Shown here: in pieces, positions 50,137-62,184 of the stretch | Layout: the number at the start of each line of letters is the position of its first letter | Position numbering within the stretch: the stretch's first letter is position 1 | Assembly: GCF_022539665.2 (NCBI RefSeq) | Contig: NC_081331.1 | Coordinates: forward strand, 11,192,638-11,256,637 | Length of the DNA: 64,000 nucleotides | DNA from: Daphnia carinata | Lineage: Eukaryota > Arthropoda > Branchiopoda > Diplostraca > Daphniidae | Reading direction: 5' to 3' | Program-made: the position numbers and the translations under genes | Notes under the pieces: generated by a model | Told to the model about the DNA's origin: nothing | Database searches by the model: none | What the model saw: the letters and a program-made list of their open reading frames with translations, nothing else

Positions 50137-51479
50137 CACTGGTGTTATTTGTTTTTAAATTTTTTTAGTACACACAATGAAAATATTGCAGTCTGATGCA
50201 CAAGTCTGTCACTGGGGATGGTAGGAGCCTTCTCGCTACCAGCCGTTTACGGTGGATGTCCCTTGGAGACTGTTTGCAAGTGGAGACCTTTGCTTTCAAT
50301 GAAGCGCCCACGGCATGGCCAGTTATCTCTACCACGTTTCGAAAAGTTGTACGAATAAGGATCCAATTTGCCCACAAGCTTCCATGGAATATTGTCCATA
50401 CATGAAATAAACTACAAAAAACAAAAACAAAAAAAGGAGCGAGGGCCACCCATAAATTTGCTAAGTCGAGCTAAAAAGTGAGACAGATTTTCGTCACATA
50501 AAACGTATAAATGACGTAGTTGAGTCCTAATGTGTTGGTGAACTGAACTGCCGTATGAACGTGATAGTTTTCCACTCTGTTTACAGTTTGCCTAAATGAT
50601 ACCTTAATCATAATAATGTGCAGTATGACACTTACGGCGATCGGGCAACCAAACATCAGGATCCTCTTCGTAGTTTCTTTTTGTTCCTTGAATTGTTCTT
50701 GTTAGAATTTTCTGTCGTGGTGAGAGATGGTGTGATGAAACATTCGCCTGTCTCCTTGAAAACATTACTACATTCATCGCCAGGCTTGGTACTGATCTGC
50801 TGACACGTCGTTAACTGACCGAGATCACTCTGCACTGTGATGCAATGTCAAAATAGCAATATACTGATCGATTTCAAATTCAAACTATTGGTGTATCACA
50901 AGGGGTCGTTAACTGTTAGTTTTCTACTCTAGTTAAGTATCTATAGAATTAATTATCTAGTTATTTTTTTAACTAGCCCGTCTACTAACTTTCAACTACT
51001 TTCAATTTTTGCGTGCACAGACTGCTGTCTGTGAAACGGCATTGCCACATCATCCATCGGTAATCTGACAAAATTACAACTTGACTAACCCAACCAATTA
51101 ACCGTGTTTTAATATTGCTAGGTTGATAAAAACAATTATTTCTATTTTGATTTTTTTGGGAAAAAATGTTAACTTCACGAAAATGTGGACTGGAATGCAA
51201 TAAATTGACAAAATTTCGTCAAAAGTCACAAAGTAAGCCTGAAGTGACCGTTACAATGGTGGGTGATAGCCACCATGGTTCCTATAAAAGAAGTGCCGTT
51301 TGTCCTAAGAGCAATCGCAGTTTTCTCCGAATTCTCGCAGTTACCTCTTGCCACACCTCGTGTCAAACCTCCTCGTATTCTCATAGCATCCACTTCAGTC
51401 TTCATCAACAGTTCTTTTCAGAGCTATTCCATCTCTCTTCGTTCTTCACTCCCTATCCTCCATCGTCATCTTCATCGAA
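50137..51479. other. Intergenic between bestrophin D and the RRM gene
   Basis: Promoter region shared by divergent genes: bestrophin D (-) and the RRM gene (+). No repeat, RNA gene or strong open frame recognised. Confidence 0.5.
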
Positions 51480-52790
51480 ATGCCTTTCAACTCAGCATTT
51501 CCAGCCCCACTACCACTCCCGGGGAAGAAGAAGACTTTTCCAGAAGTGCGTGGCTGTGCCATACCATCGTGCATTCGCAAGTTCATTGCCAAGCCGACTA
51601 CTTCTGCCACATCTGCACTTCCTGTGAAACCTTCCGCGACAGAGGCGCGTTCAACATCTCCTCTTGCAGTTAAGACGCCACCATACGCTTCTGCACTCCT
51701 CAAGCACCCAGAAGAGGTAAAATTGTTTCGTTCTCGAATCCCGGTGCGTATCCCTGCCAGCACCACCGGTCGCCCAGTACATCAGGGTTATGCGACCACC
51801 AAACGCGACGACGGCCCACGCCATCCAGTCGCTGAAAACGTGCTCGGAGTATCTTTTGTTTCTCGAATCACCGTTCGGAAAGCCTTTGGACGAGCAGTGC
51901 CCCACGAAATCCAACCTACTACGGAGAGTGTCCTCTCTGAACCTACCTCTCAACCGTTGGATGATGAAGCCACTGCTCCTACCGAACAGCCATTGGAATC
52001 TTCCACTGTGCCTCTACCATCGAGACGACAAAAGAGAAATGCCGCTCTGAAGGAGCGTCGAAAGGCCAAAAAACGAGGGTCCACGTTGTTGATGAATGAT
52101 GTCCCCTCGTCGGCGGAAATTGTCGATGACATCGCAACAGATGATCACGAGGCAGCTTCACATTCCCTGGCGCTAGTGACACCTGTCTACAACCATACAT
52201 CTGTTGTGGCCAAATCCGCAGACGCCGAATCGGTCCAGCTTAACAGCGAGAAATCTGAGGAGAAAGCACCATTGAAACGTTTGGAAGATGGTCATCCACC
52301 TTTCCTTCCTTACGTTTTCGTTATGGACTGCATTCGGCCTTACGTTCCTGCACCTTCTTATGAAGTCAAAAGACAACCAGACGAAGAGTACTTGCATGTG
52401 TCCAACATTCCTTTTTCAGTACCTTCCGAAGAGGTTGTGGGCTTCTTTGAAAAACTTGCAGGACCCGTGCGATTCTTCAGCATGCAAGTGAATGAGAACG
52501 GCCTTTACAGTGGTAAGGCCAACGTGATTTTCTGCCATCCCAACGACTCTCGAAAAGCTCTCCTACTTTACGACGGATCGCTTATTGGTGGTCGAAAACT
52601 GAAAATCAAGTTGTTTGTAAACGGTGAACGTTTATATCCTAACCAGGTAACGCTACCTGAACCTGCCGGTTGTTTTAAAGTTGACTGGGTTAATGCCGCT
52701 CCATCGAACATGGTACTTGTACCTTCGGCTGACTACATGATGGAATTCATATCACATTATCCCACAAACTTTAAATGCAAAAATGTTTAA
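51480..52790 (+). CDS. Intronless RRM protein (ALY/REF-like RRM), function unknown
   Basis: A single uninterrupted frame of 436 codons. Residues 1-290 are low-complexity, rich in Pro, Ser, Thr and Ala, with a basic patch RRQKRNAALKERRKAKKRG that looks like a nuclear signal. Residues about 302-375 form an RRM: RNP2 LHVSNI, RNP1 SGKANVIF, and the closing pattern LIGGRKLKIKLF reminiscent of ALY/REF export adaptors. It lacks introns in a region where neighbouring genes have about ten, so a retrogene origin is plausible. AATAAA lies at 53014-53019, after the stop. A 5' ATG in another frame (51263) was not preferred. Confidence 0.7.
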   Translation: MPFNSAFPAPLPLPGKKKTFPEVRGCAIPSCIRKFIAKPTTSATSALPVKPSATEARSTSPLAVKTPPYASALLKHPEEVKLFRSRIPVRIPASTTGRPVHQGYATTKRDDGPRHPVAENVLGVSFVSRITVRKAFGRAVPHEIQPTTESVLSEPTSQPLDDEATAPTEQPLESSTVPLPSRRQKRNAALKERRKAKKRGSTLLMNDVPSSAEIVDDIATDDHEAASHSLALVTPVYNHTSVVAKSADAESVQLNSEKSEEKAPLKRLEDGHPPFLPYVFVMDCIRPYVPAPSYEVKRQPDEEYLHVSNIPFSVPSEEVVGFFEKLAGPVRFFSMQVNENGLYSGKANVIFCHPNDSRKALLLYDGSLIGGRKLKIKLFVNGERLYPNQVTLPEPAGCFKVDWVNAAPSNMVLVPSADYMMEFISHYPTNFKCKNV

Positions 52791-53013
52791 GCTGGCTGTT
52801 TATGTCATCCTCATTCTCTTCATACGCGTTAACGCGTTAAATCTGTAAATAGTCCGCAAAGAAATTCTATTCCCATTTTTCATGTACATATTCTAAATTC
52901 CATTCCCAATTGCCTATGTACATATTTCAAATTCCATTCTCATATTCTGTCAATATTTTATTTCATGATAACGTTACTCCACAAAATTCTACATTTCGAC
53001 AAATTCCAAGCCA

Positions 53014-53019
53014 AATAAA
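53014..53019 (+). terminator. Poly(A) signal of the RRM gene
   Basis: AATAAA 224 bp after the stop codon, in AT-rich sequence. Confidence 0.5.
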
Positions 53020-53490
53020 TTAAATTTTTTCTAATCCAAATATGTGTTTAGCATTTTATTTCACACACATCAAAATTTACTGAGCACACACATTCCTTCA
53101 TTACTTACGAATCCTAAAGGTGAATCTTTCTCGTCAGGTGCCCAATGCGAGTTGAGGTTTGGCTTCGTGGAGGTTTGGTGTGAGGCGAGTTCTAGTACCG
53201 GTAAGTATGTGCAGAAAATGTAAGAAAAAGTTATTAACCACCCTGGTAAATTTATCATTGCGTGGACGAAGCTCTTGAGGGGTTATGATAAATCCTGGCG
53301 CATGTTCCACTGGATACACGCCTATATATTTCTATTTCCATTTTTCTCGTACAAATTTATACATGTCAATCCAAGGAATAAAATCTGCTTCACTGGTACG
53401 ATTGGTTATTAAATGTGTGATACGTCATCAAAGTGTATCTCCCGAAGCTCATGTAAACTTGAAAATGCTATAGGATAATGTGTATCGACG
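53020..53490. other. Intergenic between RRM gene and bestrophin E 3' end
   Basis: Convergent 3' ends; no recognised element. Confidence 0.45.
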
Positions 53491-55738
53491 TCAGAGATGG
53501 ACAACATCTGTTTCGTTATACTGGTGATGCGGCTGAAAACGTCCATCGATAAATTGTGTTAAACTTAGGCTAGTATTTACTGCAACTGATTTAACGTTAC
53601 TCTTACCATAGTGCCAAAAAAGTCTTCAAGATTCTGAGTATAGAGCCTTGTTAGCCGAAGGGAATCCTGCCCCAATACAAGAAAATGAAATTCAATATAC
53701 GAATCATTAAGGTACTTAAGTGTCTCTAAACCTGAATATGAGTTTTAAGTAGGTGTTTGATGTCAATGTCGGTCTCATCAGTTCCGAACGGATTTACGGC
53801 GGCTCGTCCAAATTTCAACCAGGCAAGAAAAATGAAAAACTAAATTTAAAATGTAAAATCAAAAGGGATTTTGCTGAGCGTGGTATCGTGTCCTCTTGTA
53901 GGCTATAAAATTTGGAAATCACCTGCATGCTAGGTAAAATAGGAAAGAAGGAAACGATGTTGTTTGCCAAATGATTCTCCTCATCACTGTCGTCTTCTAG
54001 GTTACGCGCCATCAACGTAAGCAATCCGAAAGCGTAAACCATTATGATAGCAGCCTGTTCTAGACAAAAGAGACAATGAAACATATCCAAGTAAAGATCC
54101 GTTCACACCAAAATGACTATTCTATAAAAATAAGGATTTTAATGCGCGCTACATGGGTTCGAAATTTTCAACTTTAGAACCATGCATCAGTTAAACCTGG
54201 AATTTCAAAAAATTGTCTAAATTATCCCGCTAACCATATCATACCTGAATAAGTGCATGTGGGATGTTGTGGGTTCCAAACTGTTGTGCGAACATTTCAA
54301 ACGAAAACAGAATTAGAGTTAGCCAATACATGAAAGAAATCTATCAAACTTTGATCGTGTTCCCGCAGCTTTTCTTGAAGGCAAGCACAGCTTCAACAAG
54401 TTTTAAATGGCTGGATTTTTCGGCAAAACGATTGTGCGTCGATGTCTCCTTGAGCAGCAGCAGCATCCCTAATTTTTTCCAATCACAAAATGTTTTGCTC
54501 TGAATTCTGTATTTAAATTATTGATAAAGTTACAATCGATGGCCACTAAAGGTCGTGGTGTGGAATTTTCAGCGTCAGCTTCAACCCTTTCCAAAATTAA
54601 TCTCTCTTTATCTCGAAGGATTCCTTAGATTGGATTACGGAAATAAAAGAGAAAATCTGTTAAAAGACGTCAGCACAGCTTGCAGAAAAAAAAAATCCAT
54701 TAATACATACCAGCCGTTTGAAGTGAAAACATGTCGGGATACATGTCGCGCAATGGTTTGCTTACCAAACGGAATGTTAAAATCCATGCTATGACAGTCC
54801 AACGAGCAAATTGTTCAACTATGAACGGGCCCTTTACGTGACAATGAACAAAAAATGGGCGTACTTTGCTATCAAGATAAGCTACAGGTTTTTCTTAATT
54901 AAAGTAAGAATTGATTAATTACTTCAGGCATATTTGGTTTAATTGCTAAAGTAAAACAGCCGATGACTTTAGCCGTGCCGGGCATCATCGTTTGCATGGA
55001 GAAGAGACGCTGCATTGCCGTCGACGTAAAGAAGCCCAGCATGATCATGAAATTAAAAGAATTTTCATTTCTCGAACAATATTTAGCCAGCGCCATAAAT
55101 GTTCTATAACAAAGACAACAGTGATTATGCAAGAGCTTCTTTAACAGATAATTCCTTTTGGCGTACAGCCATGTTCGCGCTGCGTACTCATGCGAGATAA
55201 ATACCGATTACTCATACTGTGTACATGAACAAACTACCACGACATAGACGGTGCGTAACGATGTGAACATGGCTATATACACAAATACGGGCAAATAGAA
55301 AGGTGTATCCTTACTTTTGTCCGTCCTCATCAAGGATGAATTTATGCAGTATAGTGAGCATGTAATAGAGCGCGTAGTACAGCAACAAGTTTCGCCATAC
55401 CAGTTTGTAAATGCTTCCTTTCCACCTGCATACAGATGAGACACAATGACACTGTATATCCCACACGTTAATTGGCTCCTTGTAAGTAGCTTGTACATTC
55501 ACATCAGCCGGCCCAGTCAGTCACCTTTCAGGGAGTCACAGGGTTACCTGATGTATATCGTGCTAACGTGACGTGAACTACAGGTAAACTCTTACAAGGT
55601 GTAGACTTGTGTGATTACGTACCGCATTAGGATGCAAATACATTCTCCGAAACGGTTGGCATCGGGAGCAGTTTGTGCCACCGCTAAGGCGGATGGCACT
55701 TGGAACACTTGTGATTTGCTTCGTTCGTAGTGCATCAT
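53491..55738 (-). CDS. Bestrophin-family anion channel E
   Basis: Tandem ATG ATG at 55738 and 55735 (MMHYERSKSQVFQV); the stop is TGA at 53491 after HHQYNETDVVHL. Landmarks: ALAVAQTAPDANRFGEC, WKGSIYKLVW, NENSFNFMIMLGFF, MPGTAKVIG, FARWTVIAWILTFR, LVAID / intron / WMLLLLKE, FKKSCGNTIK / intron / FGTHNIPHALIQ, an acidic loop DDSDEENHLANN, and NPFGTDETDIDI. It keeps both diagnostic introns, unlike B-D, and so looks ancestral to or outside that trio. The donor of the second intron is weak (AAA/gtttga). Confidence 0.83.
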
Positions 55739-57007
55739 GGTGGTTAGATCAGTCAATCTTTACAGCGGATGTCAGGTTAACTAACTAAGCAGGTGAGAGG
55801 GCATCAGTATCAAACGGCAGCCGATCGCCATGAATTCTTTGTTGAGACTGTGGGCAGGGCGAGTTTCGCTAAACAGTCAAAACAGTTTCACTTGAGGAAT
55901 CCCGGAAGAGCACGAAAAAACAATCGGCAGATATGACGAGCCCCGCCCTTTGGCTCCCGTTGATCTTGCTCGAATCAGCTGAACGCCAAAACTGGGTCTG
56001 ATGCTGTTTCACAGAAAGGACGACCTAATTACCAATGGGCTTACAGAATGAATTATTTCGTCTACAAATGATTCGGAGCAGTCTGCTGGCCTGCGACCTA
56101 CATCACTTCAGCCTCATTGACAAAACAAGTGGCCGCAAGCAAATCGATTTTCTTGACCCTTCCCCAACTATTTTTTTTTCTCGTCGTTTTTCTATGGGTT
56201 TGAAATAGAATCCAAAAAGGCAAAAGGAGTGGGCTGCCAAAAAAAAAAAAAACGTCTATGGCTACAGTGGAACGTGAGGTATCAAAAGGCCTACAAGATT
56301 TTATTATAGACGTTAATCTTTAAAAAATTGTTCTATTCTAGACTGCGGGCGTGTGGCTAAACAGTTTTCAAAAGATAATAAAAAAGAAAACTATTGCGGA
56401 AGTGATTGGTTTTGATCACCATCAAACAAGAGATAAAGAAAAAAGAGGCAGATACAACTGCGTGATCTCATGGCCTCGAAAAAAAGGGAAAATTGCTCTA
56501 GATCTCTTGAGGGCTAGCTAGATCTTTCTCTTTTTTCTCACTGAAAGGCCGACGCCCTTTTGTGACACCGTTACGGCTTTCTCTATTTTCACTCACAATT
56601 TTGTTTTTGTCTAGGACAAAATCCTTAAAAACAAAAAGAATCCGTTTCTACCCATTCAAAAAAACCACTTTGTTTTTCGAAATTCAAGGATCATCCAATG
56701 GCAAGAAAAACTAGTTTTATTATTTTTTTTCCTGAATTTGGTTTTACATTTAGATTTATGGCTGTCCGTTACGGACTTGCCGTTGTTCAACGGACACCAC
56801 GAACGCGCTCATCCCTTATCCATAGTGCCAGTATTATTCAATAACTAAATGCACCTTGGAAACCGCTATACTTAAATAAACAATACGCGTAATAGCTTAC
56901 ACCATGCTAAGCTATTAACTGTGGAATTGAAACACTAAATTCATTAAACAATTACAAACAGATTGAGAATCAACAGTTGCTAACTGTATGGCTAAGTATT
57001 CCCTCTA
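55739..57007. other. Intergenic between bestrophins E and F
   Basis: 1.27 kb with AT-rich and A/T-tract sequence around 56170-56770. No coding exon, RNA or named repeat recognised. Confidence 0.5.
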
Positions 57008-59109
57008 TTACCACATAGAGTTATTTCGTGCTTGAACATAATCGGTATCATCGATTGTAATGCAAGTAGCATCTCTATTAGGCATCAGAAGGGCAGTCTC
57101 TTTGCGTTTCCTTTCGTCTTTTGCTGTAGAGCCCAGGACGGAAAACGAACCGATTTCAGGTGACGAAGCCATTTTGTATAAAACTGGAGGTTTAGTTTCT
57201 GGAATCTCTTCAGCCTTAGATGCTTGGCCGTCATTATCTTTCGGTGGTTCAGCCACGTCGAAGAATCGCTTTTGTGGCTGAAAAATAAAAATAAATTCAG
57301 TCATAGATCATTGAAACAGGTAACTGGACGAATAAGGGCCTTACTAAATCAGGAAACAAGTTTTCCAATTTGAGGGAATACAAAGTGCCTAATCGTCTAT
57401 AGTCCTGTAAAGCAACAAGAGTTTAAAACATGAATAAGAAAGCCAATAATCAACAACCAGAATTACATCAATGTGAGCTTGAAGAAGTTGTTCGATGTCG
57501 ATGTCGGTTTCGTCCTCGCCAAAAGGGTTAACAGCCATCCGGCCGAATGTCAGCCACGCAAAGAAGATGAAAAACTGCACAAGACACGGTTAGAGTTTCA
57601 ATGAAATGTTGTCATCCACCGAACGGTATCACCTGCATCAGTGGCATGATTGGGGCGTACGAAATGATGGCCCTTACGATGACGTCCTGATCGGGACGGC
57701 TAGTGTCCTTGTACGTGAGAATTTCGTCTGCAGAGTTTTCGTTAAAACTTTCACCTTGTGCATCAGGTTTTCCGGCTTGCTGACTTTGATAGGGTATCGG
57801 TAATGGCGACGATAAATCACGTGCCAACATGGTGACTAACCCAAAATAATAGACGGCTAGTATAACAGCCTATAACGAGCATCGGGAATTGGAGGTCATC
57901 TTTAATTTTAAACTTGATACCTTTCACCATTTCTTCCTTACCTGGATGACGGCATGGGGCATATTTTTGGTGGCGAATTTGATCATGTTCCCGCAGCTCT
58001 TTTTAAATGCCATCAACATTTCTACATTTTTATGATGGCTCGACTTGTTGTTGTAGCGACCGTACGTTAAACATTCCTTCAGCAACAACAGCATCCCTGA
58101 AAATAAAGAGGGTTTCAAACTCGTTTGAATCGAGCTAAAAGTTACATCTCGTACTTACAATCAATGACGATCAAAGGACGTGGAGTGAGTTCTCCATCTG
58201 TTTCAGCCCGTTCGAGAATCAGTCGTTCAAACGGTCGAAGGAGTCCTAATGCAGAACACATTTATCACATTAAAATGGAAATGCATAAACTGTAACAAAA
58301 GGATCTCACCTTTTCTTTGGAGGGAAATCATGTCCGGATACTTCTTGCGGAGCGGTTTGCAAACGCTCCGGAGGGCCAATATCCAGCTGAGCACTGCCCA
58401 ACGGGCGTATTGGAATACGATGATGGAACCCTAGCGAAAAAAACAAACAAAAAAAACATTCAGCAATGTGTAAATACACGATCATGTGACAACATACTTC
58501 CGGAAGGTCCGTTTTCAACGACATAAGGAAGGTAGAAATTGTTTTCGCAGTACCGGGCACGGCCGTCTGCATTGTGAACAGGCGCTGTAGCGTTGTGGAT
58601 GTGAAGAATCCCAACATAATCATCAAATTGAGCGTAGAAGCGCTTTTAGAAAAATACCGAGTCACCGCTTCAAAATGTCTACAGATAAAAAGGGACATGA
58701 AGTTCAGGGATATCGAGGAAAGCAATTCAGAATGCAGTTCACCTTTTCCCGTTGTTGTTCAAAGCAAACTCGTAAATGAGCGACAATGCCACGTAAAGGA
58801 TGTAATACAACAGAAAATGTCTCCACACTAATCTGTATATACTTCCTTTCCATCTGCAAATTTGCGAAGCGTTAAATTATGTCAACTATCATGGCAATCA
58901 ACACGTTTTGTTTTTTACCGGAAAAGGGTTTTAATACTGTCGAAATAGCGAGCGTTGGGGGCCGTCCGTTTGACGGCTTGTAGTGATGGAACTATCATCA
59001 CGTCGGATTTTTTTCTAAAAGAAAATTGTTGCGTCAACGGCATCGATGCCGCGTCCGCTGTGGTGAACTGAAACGTTCTCGCTCGGTCTACTGAACGGTG
59101 ACAACTCAT
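57008..59109 (-). CDS. Bestrophin-family anion channel F, long loop and long tail
   Basis: ATG 59109 (MSCHRSVDRARTFQF), a longer, Arg/Thr-rich N-terminus than its paralogues before VPSLQAVKRTAPNARYF. Landmarks: STLNLMIMLGFFTSTTLQRLF, VPGTAKTISTF, VID / intron / WMLLLLKE, FKKSCGNMIKFATKNMPHAVIQ with no intron at K/F, and NPFGEDETDIDI. It has about 30 extra polar residues between the LARDLSSP segment and the next membrane segment (about 57650-57800). The last exon encodes a tail of about 85 residues (57008-57280), against 10-20 in B-E. The extension has acidic and Lys/Thr/Pro-rich stretches and a KRKE basic patch, possibly a regulatory tail. Confidence 0.83.
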
Positions 59110-60418
59110 AACGATTGGCCAACGAAAAAGGCTCTAGAATTCCAGGTCAGATGTTCAGTTTATTGCATGGTTAATGCAAATGTTTCGGGAACTATAGGTG
59201 AGTTGAAAAACATCACTATTCAAAATCACTGAAATAGTTCCCTTTCCGGCTTTGTGGCCCTGTTAAAGAAACCTACACAATGTTTTGATTACCGAATCAC
59301 GCAACGGCGAACGGTCTCAATACACTTTTTCCATGCATTAAAAACTGCTAGCGTTCGCGTCAGACGAGGAAGAATACTGAACAGCTTGGAAGAACGTGTA
59401 ACTGTGCTTAAGTAACAGCCGTGAGGCAGGTAGAAGAAAGTTGAATGTAAAAGCGAGTCGGAGCCTTGCGGCTAAATTGCCAGCTCAGCATCAACGAAAT
59501 CACTATCTGGCGCTGGCAACGTGCCCAATGTAGTGATATGCCAGCATCTACGTGGACAGGTTTTTTTTTTCTGGGGATATTCATTCCCTTTTTTATTATT
59601 TGCCCACGGATGCAGGACGTATGAATGTAACTTTATTTTTTTTATTTTTTTTTAACTACTCTTCAGGCTTGGCTCAAGGGCCTGGTATGTGTATATACAC
59701 CTGAAAGTAGACGAACCGGTTGTGGAACAGACAAAAAGCAGGACCGGATGTTATGATTCAGCCAAGTGATGCAATCAAGCTTGACACAATAAAAGCAGGG
59801 AAATTTTACATTACGTACCTGTATTTTACCCCATCAAATGGAATCCGGCCAGAGGATTTCATACGAGACAAATTTTGATACTTCATTATACAGTGATTAA
59901 TTTTTAGAAGGTAATTTTAATTTTGAGCTATTGATAGCAGTAACGAAACTCAGAGCTCCATTTACATAAAAAGAAAGCAGTCAATCCCGGTTGTCTTGCG
60001 CAAAATAGTTATGACGCGAAAAGTGAAATGGCATTTTCTGCATCGTACACTTCTTTAAAAACCTTGTTGAGTAAAGGTAAAAGTCTCCCGTATGCTTTCG
60101 AGCCATTGTACCTTTTCCGGCTGCCTTTTTGCTTTTGCATAAAGTTTTCTTTCCCCGACTTGCCTCCTCCCTTTTATGCCTAGCAACAAAACGAAAAAGG
60201 AAGGGTTCGAAAAAACAAGGTCGTCGTTAATGTGGGGACCAATGGTGAACAAAATAAGGGCAGACCAACACACATCAAAGACGTAACCGAAATTCATTTA
60301 CATATAAGAAAAAACAAGAGAGCAAAAAGTATACAGATCGGTAGACTTATGTAATCCACCGTAATCTTAAAATAAAAAGGTGGTTCGTAAAAATTAAAAC
60401 TTACGTTGCCTTTGCATT
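59110..60418. other. Intergenic between bestrophins F and G
   Basis: 1.3 kb, unique-looking sequence. Short open frames on the minus strand at 60055-60297 lack family features. Nothing further supported. Confidence 0.5.
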
Positions 60419-62184
60419 TCAAATTGGGATTTCTGTAAATGTTGATGGACACTCGCCTTCGTTTTGAGTTCTGAATTGCTTCTGTGGCTGCAAAACGATG
60501 CAAATAAAAAAATCATTTGTCCTTAATAAGAATAAAATCGATGCATTTGAGCTTACCAAGTTATAAAATACATCGTCTAATGTTTTAGAGTAGAGTTCAG
60601 TGAGCCAAGCCAAATCCTGCGTGCAAGAAAATTCGTGACCAACTCGTACTTGCCATCAGCATTCGACTTGCATACCTGGATGTGACTCTCACACAGTTTC
60701 CTGACGTCAATATCAGTGTCATCGCTTCCAAATGGATTCACGGCTGCTCTGCCGACGTTGAGCCACGCGATGAATACGAAAAACTAAGACAAAAATTATA
60801 CAGTTAATTGTTTTTGAATGAGCGTGAAGGTGAAAGTTAAAAGCTAAACGAATGGCTAAATGTCTGGGCCAAACCTGAAGGAAGGGCATCACAGGGAAGT
60901 ACGCGATAACGTGTCGGACGATTTCATTGTCAAATCTTGGAAGATTGCGAGCCATGGTTGCGACCATTCCAAAACAATAAACAACTACAATAACGGCCTT
61001 GCAAAATGAAGGACAAAATTATTACTTCTTTTGCTTTACTTTTCTGTTTTATCATACTTGGATCACAGAATGCGGAATATTTTGCGACGAAAACTGAAAG
61101 TGTCCAATTGAATTCGCGTATTAGTGGCTCGAGGTAAATGCAATTAACTTCTAATGGTATCTTACTTTAACGATGTTGCTGCAACCTTTTTTGAACGTCA
61201 TAACGGCCTCGACGTTCTTATTGTGACTTGACTTGTTGATGTACCTATCTTCTTTCGCACACTCTTTTAATAAAAGAAGCATCCCTAAAAGAGAAGTATA
61301 CATACAGCTTAATCCACGAATAGCTTAGCGAAGAAAGACAGTAAAAATGAAATTACATTCGATGACAATTAAAGGACGTGGCGTAGGAAATCCTCCGCGT
61401 TGAAGCATTCTTTTCTCCTCGTCGAGAAGAATCCCTACACAGAGTAAAGGTAATTCCACGTCTGAATCAACCATTGAGGATCGTGCAGTTAACCTGAATT
61501 TTGAATCGAAGTCAAGTTGGGGAACTTCTCTCTAAGTGGTTTGCATACGATGCGAAATGTGAGGATCCAAGCTAGCACGACCCAGCGAGCGTACTGATCA
61601 ACAATCACTGGACCCTAATTTTTAATTCATTATTATACACATGATTTTTTTTTATCAGACGTGAACAATGTGATGTACTTCAGGTAAATTCTGTCTGAGG
61701 GACATGATGAATATGGTGGTAACCTTGGCGGTTCCAGGCGTCGTCATTTGCGTGTTGAACAGTCGATGTAGCGCCGTGTTCGTGAAGAAACCCAACATAA
61801 TCATCCAATTAAATGAACGCGTACATCGTGCGAAATATGCAGTCAACGCTTCAAAATGTCTGCACGGAATAATGACTGGGATTTTTTAAACGTCTAACTC
61901 ATATTAAAACGAACGCATACTCTCTGTTTTTCTTTCCAAGGCCGAAGTTGTACAGAGCCGTTAGCGAAAAGTAAACAATAAGAAATATCAGCGAATGCCT
62001 CCAGATCATCTTATAGAGACTCTGTTTCCATCTTGACAACGAAAAAAAAAAATTCTATTTAATACGTATTGCTATTGTGAATAAGTGTGGATGTTATTTA
62101 CTTGAAAACGATGTGGATACTTTCACCGAAACGGTTTGCATCGGCAGCTGTCAACATGGCGATGGAGGTTTTTTTGCTGCTCAT
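60419..62184 (-). CDS. Bestrophin-family anion channel G, most divergent copy
   Basis: ATG 62184 (MSSKKTSIAMLTAADANRF), a shortened N-terminus; the stop is TGA at 60419 after FTEIPI. Landmarks: WKQSLYKMIW, TRSFNWMIMLGFF, TPGTAKVTTIF, DQYARWVVLAWILTFR, VIE / intron / WMLLLLKE (the acidic residue is Glu here), FKKGCSNIVK / intron / FSSQNIPHSVIQ, and NPFGSDDTDIDV. The lumenal loop before MPFLQFFVFIAW is PRFDNEIVRHVIAYFP. Intron positions match E. Splice phases checked at the ends are consistent. Confidence 0.83.

Noticed and set aside
51263-51673. 136-codon frame overlapping the start of the RRM gene
   Set aside because: Overlaps in another frame. The RRM frame extends over 1.3 kb with an RNP-bearing domain, so this is a shadow or 5' leader frame.
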